DNA of 64,000 bases from Niabella drilacis. Its GTDB lineage: Bacteria; Bacteroidota; Bacteroidia; Chitinophagales; Chitinophagaceae. The translations under genes were made by a program, and so were the position numbers. Of the stretch, positions 42,254 to 49,639 are shown piece by piece. Position 1 is the stretch's first letter; each line of letters starts with the position of its first letter. The stretch covers positions 310,001 to 374,000 of the forward strand of contig NZ_FMZO01000001.1 of assembly GCF_900101395.1 (NCBI RefSeq), written 5' to 3'. Below the pieces are notes generated by a model. The model made no database searches. It saw nothing but the letters and a program-made list of their open reading frames with translations, and was not told the origin of the DNA.

Positions 42254-42850
42254 CTAATACAGGCTTTTATCTGCAAAGGTATTGATCTCCTGCTTCATGG
42301 ATTGCAGATAGTCGATATCGTCAAAGCCGTTCATCATGTTGTGCTTTTTATAGCCATTGATATCGAAGCTTTCTTTTTCGCCGGTTGCCAGGATGGTAAC
42401 GGTCTGTTCCGCAAGATTTACTTCGATCTGTGCATTGGGATCGGCTTCGATGGCCCTGAATATTTTATCGGCGAAGGCTTCACTTACCGTTACCGGCAGT
42501 AAACCGATGTTGAGCGAATTTCCCTTAAAGATATCGGCAAAAAAGCTGGAGATCACGCAGCGGAACCCATAATCATAAATGGCCCAGGCCGCATGCTCGC
42601 GGCTGCTGCCGCTTCCGAAGTTCTTACCGCCTACCAGGATCTTTCCGGAGTAGATGGGGTTGTTGAGTACAAAGTCCTGTTTGGGTGTATCGTCGTTGTT
42701 ATACCGCCAGTCGCGGAAGAGGTTATCGCCAAAACCCTTACGCTCCGTGGCTTTCAGGAAGCGGGCAGGAATGATCTGATCGGTATCCACGTTCTCAATG
42801 GGTAAAGGAACCGCTGTGGATGTTAATACTGTAAATTTATCGTATGCCAT
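42254..42850 (-). CDS. leuD: 3-isopropylmalate dehydratase small subunit
   Basis: With LeuC this swivel subunit isomerises 2-isopropylmalate to 3-isopropylmalate. The 198-residue protein has the typical PLPIENVDTDQIIPARFL start, LVGGKNFGSGSSREHAAWAIYDYGFRCVISSFFADIFKGNSLNIGLLPV, which holds the substrate-binding loop, and the C-terminal FDINGYKKHNMMNGFDDIDYLQ. Length is normal. It follows leuC after one inserted lipoprotein gene (50 bases from that gene's stop), and precedes a toxin-antitoxin pair. Confidence 0.95.
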   Translation of the reverse strand: MAYDKFTVLTSTAVPLPIENVDTDQIIPARFLKATERKGFGDNLFRDWRYNNDDTPKQDFVLNNPIYSGKILVGGKNFGSGSSREHAAWAIYDYGFRCVISSFFADIFKGNSLNIGLLPVTVSEAFADKIFRAIEADPNAQIEVNLAEQTVTILATGEKESFDINGYKKHNMMNGFDDIDYLQSMKQEINTFADKSLY

Positions 42851-42900
42851 TTTTTAAATTATACATTAAAGATTATACTTTCAAATGTTGAGCATCTTTA

Positions 42901-43296
42901 TTAGATTGTTACTGTCCAATCTATACCCATACCAATTCTTTTTATTTTTACCCGTTTGTCTTTTTTCTTCAGGTAAATGCTGTCGGTCTTATTGACAATA
43001 ATTGCAAATTGCTTTGATGGTCCGTTAATTCCCCCGTCTACGATTACCTGTTGTTTTGCAGGAATTAAAAACGAGTAAGAAAGATCCTGATAGTTCTTTT
43101 TTATAGCGATCTTCGGACCCGTATTGGGCAGGGTCCTTACCGAATCCGGATGGTACCGTAGCTTGTTATTATCTGCAATTAAAACATCCATTTGTTTATC
43201 CTCTGAGGAATCGTTTCTTGCGGTGACGCTGTACATCGTGTCACAAGACACCGTGAGAAAAATAAGAAATAATAATAAGAAACGAGCTATGTCCAT
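42901..43296 (-). CDS. Small lipoprotein between leuC and leuD
   Basis: From the ATG at 43296 a 131-residue protein begins MDIARFLLLFLIFLTVSCDTMYS, a clear lipoprotein signal with the lipobox VSC. The mature part is basic and strand-rich (VLIADNNKLRYHPDSVRTLPNTGPKIAIKKNYQD, FAIIVNKTDSIYLKKKDKRVKIKRIGMGIDW). I do not recognise a family. It is inserted between leuC and leuD on the same strand. An alternative start at 43320 would spoil the signal peptide. Confidence 0.65.
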   Translation of the reverse strand: MDIARFLLLFLIFLTVSCDTMYSVTARNDSSEDKQMDVLIADNNKLRYHPDSVRTLPNTGPKIAIKKNYQDLSYSFLIPAKQQVIVDGGINGPSKQFAIIVNKTDSIYLKKKDKRVKIKRIGMGIDWTVTI

Positions 43297-43407
43297 ATTT
43301 ATAGGTGTATTCCTTACCACAAAGCACCGAAAAGAGGATTTATTTACGATAGTACAAGTGTGCGACGCAACGCAGCTGCCATGGATACTGCAGCCTGGGC
43401 AAAAAAA

Positions 43408-44823
43408 TTATGCCGGAACTTCCTCCATCAGCTCGCGAGGGTCGGTTACCACACCGGTTACTGCTACCGCTGCCGCTACATAGGGGCTTGCCAGCAGCGT
43501 GCGGGCACCAGGTCCCTGGCGGCCTTCAAAATTCCGGTTGCTGGTGCTTACTGCATATTTCCCGGCGGGGATCTTGTCTTCGTTCATGGCCAGGCAGGCG
43601 GAGCAGCCCGGTTGACGCAGTTCAAAACCGGCAGCGTTTAAAATATCCAGGATACCTTCCTCTTTGATCTGTGCTTCTACAATATGGGAACCGGGAACCA
43701 GCCAGGCCGTAATAGTATCTGCTTTCTTTTTGCCTTTTACAATGGAGGCAAAGGCGCGGAAATCTTCAATGCGGCCATTGGTGCAGCTGCCCAGGAATAC
43801 ATAGTCGATCTTTTTACCCAGTATCGCATCTCCTTCTGAAAAGTCCATATAGGCCAGCGATTTTTTATAGGAGGCTTCGCCATCTTTTACTTCGGATGCT
43901 TTGGGAATATGATTGGTGATGCCTGTTCCGAGGCCCGGGTTGGTACCGTAGGTGATCTGGGGCTCAATATCGGCTGCATCAAAGTGCAGTTCTTTATCAA
44001 ATACAGCCCCCTCATCGGTTTTCAGGGTCTTCCAGTACGCAAGGGCCGTATCCCAATCGGCTCCTTTAGGCGCTTTGTCCTTTCCATTGATGTAGTCGAA
44101 CGTGGTTTGGTCAGGGGCAATCATACCGCCGCGCGCACCCATTTCAATACTCATATTGCACACCGTCATACGGCCTTCCATGCTCATGTTTTCAAAAACC
44201 TCACCGGCATATTCTGCAAAGTAACCGGTAGCACCGCTGGCCGTGATCTGGGAGATCATGTACAGCGCTACATCTTTGGGCAGTACTCCTTTGCCCAGTT
44301 TGCCGTTGATGGTGATACGCATCTTTTTCGGCTTGGGCTGCATGATACACTGGGACGACAGTACCATTTCCACTTCGGAAGTACCGATACCGAATGCAAT
44401 GCTTCCGAAGGCTCCGTGGGTGGAGGTGTGCGAATCTCCGCAAACAATGGTCATTCCCGGTTGTGTGATCCCGTTCTCTGGCCCTACCACGTGCACGATC
44501 CCGTTCTTTGGACTTCCCAATGCCCATAATGAAATGCCCCATTTAGCGGCATTACTGGAGAGCGCTGCCAGCTGGTTGGCTGATAAAGGATCTTTAACCG
44601 GCTGATCCTGGTTCAGGGTTGGGGTATTGTGATCTGCTGTGGCAAATGTACGTTGAGGGTACATTACAGGAATGCCTCTTTTTTCAAGACCCAGGAAGGC
44701 CACGGGGCTGGTTACCTCGTGGATAAAATGACGGTCAATAAACAGTACATCCGGTCCATCTGCAATAGGGCGTACCACGTGGGCGTCCCACACCTTATCA
44801 AACAAAGTAGTAGCGTTGCTCAT
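43408..44823 (-). CDS. leuC: 3-isopropylmalate dehydratase large subunit
   Basis: The aconitase-type large subunit carries the [4Fe-4S] cluster. The 471-residue protein shows the cluster ligands: Cys in [13 protein letters not shown] and the pair in [13 protein letters not shown], plus [24 protein letters not shown] and the substrate residues in [15 protein letters not shown]. The C-terminal [30 protein letters not shown] stretch is conserved. It is the first leu gene on the minus strand in this window and reads into the inserted lipoprotein gene after 111 bases. Confidence 0.96.
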   Translation of the reverse strand: MSNATTLFDKVWDAHVVRPIADGPDVLFIDRHFIHEVTSPVAFLGLEKRGIPVMYPQRTFATADHNTPTLNQDQPVKDPLSANQLAALSSNAAKWGISLWALGSPKNGIVHVVGPENGITQPGMTIVCGDSHTSTHGAFGSIAFGIGTSEVEMVLSSQCIMQPKPKKMRITINGKLGKGVLPKDVALYMISQITASGATGYFAEYAGEVFENMSMEGRMTVCNMSIEMGARGGMIAPDQTTFDYINGKDKAPKGADWDTALAYWKTLKTDEGAVFDKELHFDAADIEPQITYGTNPGLGTGITNHIPKASEVKDGEASYKKSLAYMDFSEGDAILGKKIDYVFLGSCTNGRIEDFRAFASIVKGKKKADTITAWLVPGSHIVEAQIKEEGILDILNAAGFELRQPGCSACLAMNEDKIPAGKYAVSTSNRNFEGRQGPGARTLLASPYVAAAVAVTGVVTDPRELMEEVPA

Positions 44824-45460
44824 TATAAAACTTGAATTGTTATTTAAATATATCCAATTGAATGCCTGTAAAATTAGACAAATTTTTAATGGAATAGTAC
44901 AATATAAAGCGCCTATTTAGGGAACGGCCTGCTTGTTTGAATTTTTGGAAAGTGTAAAATCTTTTTGAATCTGAAAATCTGAAAATTGGGAGATTGGAAA
45001 GTTGTAATTGTCTTTATATGCTGATTATTAGTTTCTTATGGTTGTTTTTTTGCATTGCTTCAGGATCAGCAACTGCACGTCGCCATTCCGGGTGCCCGTT
45101 TGGATAGCGTATCGGAACAAAAAATTAATTGGACCGGTTAAGCTGTAAACGCGGGCGCGGGAGGGGTTTGGCCACCTTGCTTTATAAGGGACCCGCTGCA
45201 GAAAATGGCGCTTTTCAAAGGTAGTGCTGATCCCGCGGGGCATCAGGTACTTCTGTGCCGGCAAACATTGCTTTGATCCGCTCCGGGGGAGCATTGTGTT
45301 TATGGCAAATGTGTCGTTTTGATCAACCGGGCTCCTACAGGAGCTGCGTTTTCCTCTTTAACACCTTGCTACGGTACTTACCGTGCCTGGTTCCGCTCTT
45401 TTCACTCAATTTCAATGCGGTAACCCTGTGCTTCTGTGGAAAAACAGGAGCATGTCTCTA
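44824..45460. other. Long intergenic region upstream of leuC
   Basis: About 640 bases between leuC and the GNAT gene. Next to leuC it is AT-rich and must hold the operon promoter, but no leader peptide rich in leucine codons is visible on the minus strand. Near 44965-45005 are simple repeats of the type GAAAATCT. The right half holds copy B of a dispersed repeat. The minus-strand open frame 45028-45294 has no family signature. Confidence 0.5.
45272..45404. repeat. Dispersed intergenic repeat, copy B
   Basis: Shares blocks with 17826-17939 (see that entry). Copy B is longer: between the first block and ACACCTTGCTAC it has CAACCGGGCTCCTACAGGAG, in which GGCTCCTACAGGAGC could form a short stem. 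This may be the fuller form of the element. Confidence 0.6.
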
Positions 45461-45967
45461 TTAACCGAGTTCTTTCTGCATTACGTAGTCGTTCATGAAA
45501 TAGCCGTTGCCGATGTCGATGTCTTCTGTTTTTACGATCTCGTATCCCTGGCTTTTATAAAAGTCAACAGCCTTATTCCGGCGGTTTACATTCAGTAAAA
45601 GCTGCCGGGCCCCGTACCCTTTTGCAACGGCTTCCATGCTTTTGAGCTGGTATTTGCCCAGTCCTTTCCCATGCAGTTGCTGCGAGAGGTATATCTTGTG
45701 TAGTTTCCAGGATCCGGGCGCTTTTTGTTCAATAGCGGTATAGCCCATATCAACCCCTTTATGATTAAGGATATAATATTCCACGCCCCGCTCCATTTCC
45801 TGCTCCAGGACGGAAGGGGCATACATCATCTGCATCATGTAGCTGGTTTGCTCCTGGCTGAGAAGTTGCTCAAAGGCTTTTGGCCAGATATCCAGCGCCA
45901 GCTGGTGAATGGCGGCTGCATCCTCAGCGGTGGCTTTTCTTATGTAGGTATCTTCCTGTTGCATCAT
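45461..45967 (-). CDS. GNAT-family N-acetyltransferase
   Basis: A 168-residue acetyltransferase when started at the ATG at 45967. The fold is easily followed: an initial RKATAEDAAAIHQLALDIWP, then YMMQMMYAPSVLEQEMERGVEYYILNHKGVDMGYTAIEQ and the acetyl-CoA binding segment LHKIYLSQQLHGKGLGKYQLKSMEAVAKG, with the C-terminal LLNVNRRNKAVDFYKSQGYEI. Unknown substrate. The in-frame extension to 46039 crosses repeat-like sequence and is unlikely. Its 3' end faces the long region upstream of leuC and reads into the leu operon direction. Confidence 0.88.
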   Translation of the reverse strand: MMQQEDTYIRKATAEDAAAIHQLALDIWPKAFEQLLSQEQTSYMMQMMYAPSVLEQEMERGVEYYILNHKGVDMGYTAIEQKAPGSWKLHKIYLSQQLHGKGLGKYQLKSMEAVAKGYGARQLLLNVNRRNKAVDFYKSQGYEIVKTEDIDIGNGYFMNDYVMQKELG

Positions 45968-46211
45968 GGGCAAAGATAGGGGAGGGACGGGATTGTGGCA
46001 CGGGGCAGCGGTCAGTCTTCTGTTGTCAGCTTTCAGCACCCTTTAAACAATATTCAAACACATTCAACAATGTTCCGCCATACTAAACAAGAAAACTGTC
46101 CGTGAACTTTGAGGGGGACCCACAAGGATGTGACGTGAAACCTTAAACTTCAAACCGAAAAGTGATCAGTGAGAAGTGAAACGCACACGAACCTAACCAG
46201 AATTCCCCGTA

Positions 46212-46910
46212 TTAGAGATCGTAGGCTAAAGAAAGGCTGAGGGTCCGGTTCCTGAATTCCTCTTTGGTCATTTTTTTGTTTTCGGGCGGAGCGATATTTT
46301 TTAGCCCGAGCTGACCATTTAACTGAAGTGTAAAACGTTCGGAAATGAGCAGGCCCAGCAGCAGGCTAATACCCAGATCCGACCTCCGGCCATAATTGAA
46401 TTTTTGATCATACGGGTCCTGGTCACTGATGTCGGTATATTCGACGGAGCCGTTATCCCAGCCCCGGGGCTCGTAGTCCAGGGTCCACCTGCCACCAAGC
46501 CCATAAGCAATATAGCCCCCTGCTCCCAAAAAAAAGCGTTCCACTTCGCCGGGTACCCGGTAAAGGATATTCAGCGGTATTTCTGCATACCAGGGGTTAA
46601 CGCTTAAGATCCCTTTGTGGATATCGTCTTCATAATCCTGGCGGTATCCCTTTGTACTAAAGGTGAGCCCGGTTTGCAGGTGCAGGGAATGTTGCTGAAG
46701 CGTTACCGGTATGGTGGTAAGCAGGCCCAGCTGGTACCCGGGGTTCCACCTGTTTTTGATGGCGACGCCGTTTGATGATTCCTTCCAGGATACTTTGGAT
46801 ACGTTGGCACCCGCATTAAAACTAAGCTTTGTTTGTGCTTTTGTGCCGGTAACGGGCAAATAGTATAAACAGGTCAGCAGCGCGTGGAGCATAAAAGCAG
46901 GATATTTCAT
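46212..46910 (-). CDS. PorT-like outer-membrane barrel protein, second copy
   Basis: A 232-residue protein with a signal peptide (FMLHALLTCLYYLPVTGTKAQ) from the ATG at 46910. The mature part consists of alternating strands in the manner of an eight-stranded barrel of the PorT/OmpW-like group: LSFNAGANVSKVSWKE, LHLQTGLTFSTKGYRQ, GAGGYIAYGLGGRW, FTLQLNGQLGLKN and TLSLSLAYDL at the C-terminus. It is clearly paralogous to the gene just upstream on the same strand (same blocks, such as FSTKGY and AYGLGG). A terminator between them suggests separate control. Confidence 0.8.
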   Translation of the reverse strand: MKYPAFMLHALLTCLYYLPVTGTKAQTKLSFNAGANVSKVSWKESSNGVAIKNRWNPGYQLGLLTTIPVTLQQHSLHLQTGLTFSTKGYRQDYEDDIHKGILSVNPWYAEIPLNILYRVPGEVERFFLGAGGYIAYGLGGRWTLDYEPRGWDNGSVEYTDISDQDPYDQKFNYGRRSDLGISLLLGLLISERFTLQLNGQLGLKNIAPPENKKMTKEEFRNRTLSLSLAYDL

Positions 46911-47010
46911 AAGCAGGTCCCCGGTTTTGTTAACAGTTTTATTTGCGGGATCAAGGTAATGCGTTTTTAAAGGTGTCTGTAAAAAAACGATGCAAAGTTT
47001 GGTTAAAATT

Positions 47011-47033
47011 AAAAAACCGCCCCGGGGGGCGGC
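47011..47033 (-). terminator. Intrinsic terminator behind the first barrel gene
   Basis: On the minus strand CCGCCCC and GGGGCGG form a strong GC stem with a two-base loop, followed by TTTTTT. It lies 32 bases beyond the stop of the upstream barrel gene (47065). Confidence 0.85.
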
Positions 47034-47064
47034 TTTGTGTTTCAAGAGTTGGGGACTAACTGTT

Positions 47065-47769
47065 TTAGAACTTGTATCCGACAGAGATTCCAAACCCGGA
47101 GTTTTTCGTTTTTGCATCCGGTTTTTTGCCATCATTATTGGGCACGATGTTCAAAAGGCCCAGTTGACCGTTCAGCTGGAACGATAATTTGTTGGCAAAT
47201 TCATAACCAAACAGCAGGTTGGCACCGGCATCAAAAGGTTTACCATAGATACTCTTATCATCAGACCCATCTTTGTAGTCGTTTTTGAATTCCAGCTTGC
47301 CATCGGTGCCGCCGCTCACGTTGCCCACCCGGCCGTCTGCTTTCCATTTACCGCCCAGGCCGTAGGCCACATAAGGGCCTGCTCCTAATAACAGTTTACC
47401 TGCTCCCAGTTCCGGTTTGTAAAGAAAGTTTACCGGAACCTCTATATAGGAGGGAGATACTTTTAAATTACCTTCGTAGGTGTTGCCCCAAAAGCTGCCT
47501 GCGTCTTTAACCTGATATCCTTTTGTGCTGAACAAGGCACCCGGTTGTACATAAAACTCATCGGCAACAGGAATGTCAAAAGTTACTCCTGCATGAAAAC
47601 CCGGGTTCAGCTTGGTATCCGCTTTTTTGTCATTGGCATCTTTGATGGTGGCGTTGGAAAAGTTTGCTCCTGCCCGGATGCCGATCTCTACCTGTGCCAT
47701 TGCGGCACCGGAGATGCTGACCGCTGCGGCAACCATAAATGCTTTTAATAACTGATTTTTCTTTTTCAT
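47065..47769 (-). CDS. PorT-like outer-membrane barrel protein, first copy
   Basis: A 234-residue outer-membrane protein with a typical signal peptide (LLKAFMVAAAVSISGAAMAQ). The mature part shows the barrel strands VEIGIRAGANFSNATIKD, GFHAGVTFDIPVAD, YVQPGALFSTKGYQVK, VNFLYKPELGAGKLLLGAGPYVAYGLGGKW and the final SGFGISVGYKF with the terminal Phe expected for outer-membrane insertion. The unit is paralogous to the following gene (46212-46910), so a tandem duplication is likely. It starts 39 bases after the OmpA-like gene on the same strand and probably shares its transcript. Confidence 0.82.
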   Translation of the reverse strand: MKKKNQLLKAFMVAAAVSISGAAMAQVEIGIRAGANFSNATIKDANDKKADTKLNPGFHAGVTFDIPVADEFYVQPGALFSTKGYQVKDAGSFWGNTYEGNLKVSPSYIEVPVNFLYKPELGAGKLLLGAGPYVAYGLGGKWKADGRVGNVSGGTDGKLEFKNDYKDGSDDKSIYGKPFDAGANLLFGYEFANKLSFQLNGQLGLLNIVPNNDGKKPDAKTKNSGFGISVGYKF

Positions 47770-47808
47770 AAAATTTAGGTTTAATGATCAATTTTTTTTG
47801 AGTGTTGA

Positions 47809-48483
47809 TTATCCTTTCTTGGCTTCTGTTTCGGCATCTGCTTTCATCTTGTCGTTTGCAGAGATCACAAATTCCACGCGGCGGTTTTGTGCCCGGCCGT
47901 CAGGCGTATCGTTGGAATACTTGGGAACACTGAAGCCATAGCCTTTGGTGCTCATCCGTTCCAGGGCGATGCCGTGTGAACCCAGGTAGTTGGCCACGCT
48001 GGATGCTCTTCTTTCAGACAGGGCCTGGTTATATTTGGCGGTACCGGTGTTATCGGTATGTCCCTGGATCTCGAGGTCCGTATCCGGGTATTTGTTCAGG
48101 ATCGTGATCAGGTCGTTCAGCGTGTTTTGAGCAGCGCCGGAAAGTGAAGACTGGTCAAAGCCAAACAGTACAGCACTGTTAAACTCTACAGTGATCCCTT
48201 CACCCACGCGCTCTACTTTTGCACCCGGAACCTGTTGCTTGATCTCCTCTGCCTGTTTGTCCATTTTTTTGCCAATAATGGCACCGGTTACGCCCCCTAC
48301 AGTGGCACCAATAATAGCACCTAACCCGGCATTACCGGCCGCTTTCCCAATTACAGCTCCCATAGCAGCGCCACCACCGGTTCCGATGATTGCCCCTTTT
48401 TGTGTCCGGTTCATCGAATCGCAACCTGCAAGGGTTAACCCGGTCAATGCGATTCCCAACGATAAATTTCTCAGTTGTTTCAT
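47809..48483 (-). CDS. OmpA-family lipoprotein with glycine zipper
   Basis: A 224-residue envelope protein. The N-terminus is a lipoprotein signal (LSLGIALTGLTLAGC), so I placed the start at the ATG at 48483 instead of 48504. Residues about 30-80 are a glycine zipper (GAIIGTGGGAAMGAVIGKAAGNAGLGA) that may insert in a membrane. The C-terminal OmpA-like domain (about 100-215) shows LFGFDQSSL, DLEIQGHTDNTGTAKYNQALSERRASSVANYL and DGRAQNRRVEFVI, which bind peptidoglycan. It is the first gene of a unit with the first PorT-like barrel 39 bases behind. Confidence 0.92.
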   Translation of the reverse strand: MKQLRNLSLGIALTGLTLAGCDSMNRTQKGAIIGTGGGAAMGAVIGKAAGNAGLGAIIGATVGGVTGAIIGKKMDKQAEEIKQQVPGAKVERVGEGITVEFNSAVLFGFDQSSLSGAAQNTLNDLITILNKYPDTDLEIQGHTDNTGTAKYNQALSERRASSVANYLGSHGIALERMSTKGYGFSVPKYSNDTPDGRAQNRRVEFVISANDKMKADAETEAKKG

Positions 48484-48573
48484 GTTTTTTCTTTTGATAT
48501 TCATGTTTTGCCAAATAATATGCCAAAACGTAATTTGAAAATTTGACAGTTTGGACTAAAGACCTGTATCCAT

Positions 48574-48606
48574 AAAAAAGGGTTGCCTCAAATTGGGCAA
48601 CCCTTT
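48574..48606 (-). terminator. Intrinsic terminator
   Basis: GGGTTGCC and GGCAACCC pair across an 8-base loop. On the minus strand the stem is followed by TTTTTT, and it lies about 28 bases past the stop of the secreted hypothetical protein at 48634. The other direction also has a short T-rich tail. Confidence 0.85.
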
Positions 48607-48633
48607 GATTTTAACAATTTTAATTGATCCGGA

Positions 48634-49332
48634 TTAATTTTGAGAAGGGGCCGCCTCCGGGCTGGCTTCCGGAGCCGCAGCCGGCACATCCGTTTTTGCC
48701 CCGGTATAGGTAATACCTTTAATAACCGGTTTTTTAGTGCTGGTCTTTTTAGCCTTTTTAGCGGTATCGTCGGTCATTTCCACTTCGGGAGCCGTATTCT
48801 CTTCTGTTGCATTCATTTCAGGAAATGCGGCAGTGGGTTGCTCTTCATTATATTTGTTGCCAATATTTACATACAATGTATTGGCATCTTTGTCAAAGAT
48901 CAGGGTGCCTTCCTGGATGGAGCGGCCACTTACCACTTTGCTTTTTGTTTTTGTTGCTGTTGCATCATCTTCAGCGGCTTCCATCGCATCGTCATTGGCC
49001 AGGGCCTTTTGTGCCGGGATTTTGTAGGTGGCGGGAGCATCTTTTATTAACGCTTTGAACTTACCCTGTGGCAGTCCGCTCACCCATACAATACCTTTGT
49101 TTTCGCCATCCCTGGTAATGGTTACATGGGAAGCGGTCCCTTTTGTATCGGTCAGGTCAAATGTTCCCAGTACCGGAAATATCTCGTTTTCGGTCATTGA
49201 ATCCGGCATCGGGAGCAATTCCTTGGGTTGGGGCTTATAGTTTCGGGGAACTTCGGGTGTACTTGTCTGAGCAAAGGTTGCCATTGTTACGGCTATTGCT
49301 ATAATGAATGTAAGAAAAGATCTTTTTTTCAT
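48634..49332 (-). CDS. Secreted hypothetical protein, acidic, 232 residues
   Basis: A signal peptide (SFLTFIIAIAVTMATFAQ) opens a 232-residue protein. The centre has a beta-rich part (FPVLGTFDLTDTKGTASHVTITRDGENKGIVWVSGLPQGKFKALIKDAPATYKIPAQK) and later GTLIFDKDANTLYVNIGNKYNE. The second half is of low complexity: acidic (EAAEDDATATKTK, TEENTAPEVEMTDD) then KKAKKTSTKKP and a proline/alanine tail ending AAPSQN. I do not recognise a family. A terminator follows closely, so it is a monocistronic unit beside envelope genes. Confidence 0.65.
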   Translation of the reverse strand: MKKRSFLTFIIAIAVTMATFAQTSTPEVPRNYKPQPKELLPMPDSMTENEIFPVLGTFDLTDTKGTASHVTITRDGENKGIVWVSGLPQGKFKALIKDAPATYKIPAQKALANDDAMEAAEDDATATKTKSKVVSGRSIQEGTLIFDKDANTLYVNIGNKYNEEQPTAAFPEMNATEENTAPEVEMTDDTAKKAKKTSTKKPVIKGITYTGAKTDVPAAAPEASPEAAPSQN

Positions 49333-49639
49333 AAATACGTTTTATTTAAGAATGATTCAAATTACCCAACCTACTGAAATTATTATGCCAAACAAGGTGT
49401 TTAACCGGAAAAATATATATTTTAATTTTTGCTTATGACGCTTCGGGATTTCCCGGCCGGGATCCGGGATCATGGCGAAGGGCGCCGGGAAGGATTGAAT
49501 TTCAATATTTCAGGAAACCTGGGGAAAGACCGCACAGCGCTGATGCCTGGCTGATTTCTGGCAGGCGGGCAGATTTGGAAGGAAAAAAAGTGTAGGTTTG
49601 TGCCTGTTTTTTTTTGATCATTCCAAATTTGTTATACAA
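49333..49639. other. Divergent gap before uvrA
   Basis: About 307 bases between the secreted protein and uvrA. TAGGTTTG (49593-49600) fits a -7 box for uvrA, with TTTG 15 bases upstream, a spacing shorter than usual. The left part is AT-rich (near 49408-49430) and holds the other promoter. Nothing else is recognised. Confidence 0.4.

Noticed and set aside
45028..45294. 88-residue open frame upstream of leuC
   Set aside because: It overlaps the dispersed repeat and has no domain; a start or leader-peptide role could not be supported.
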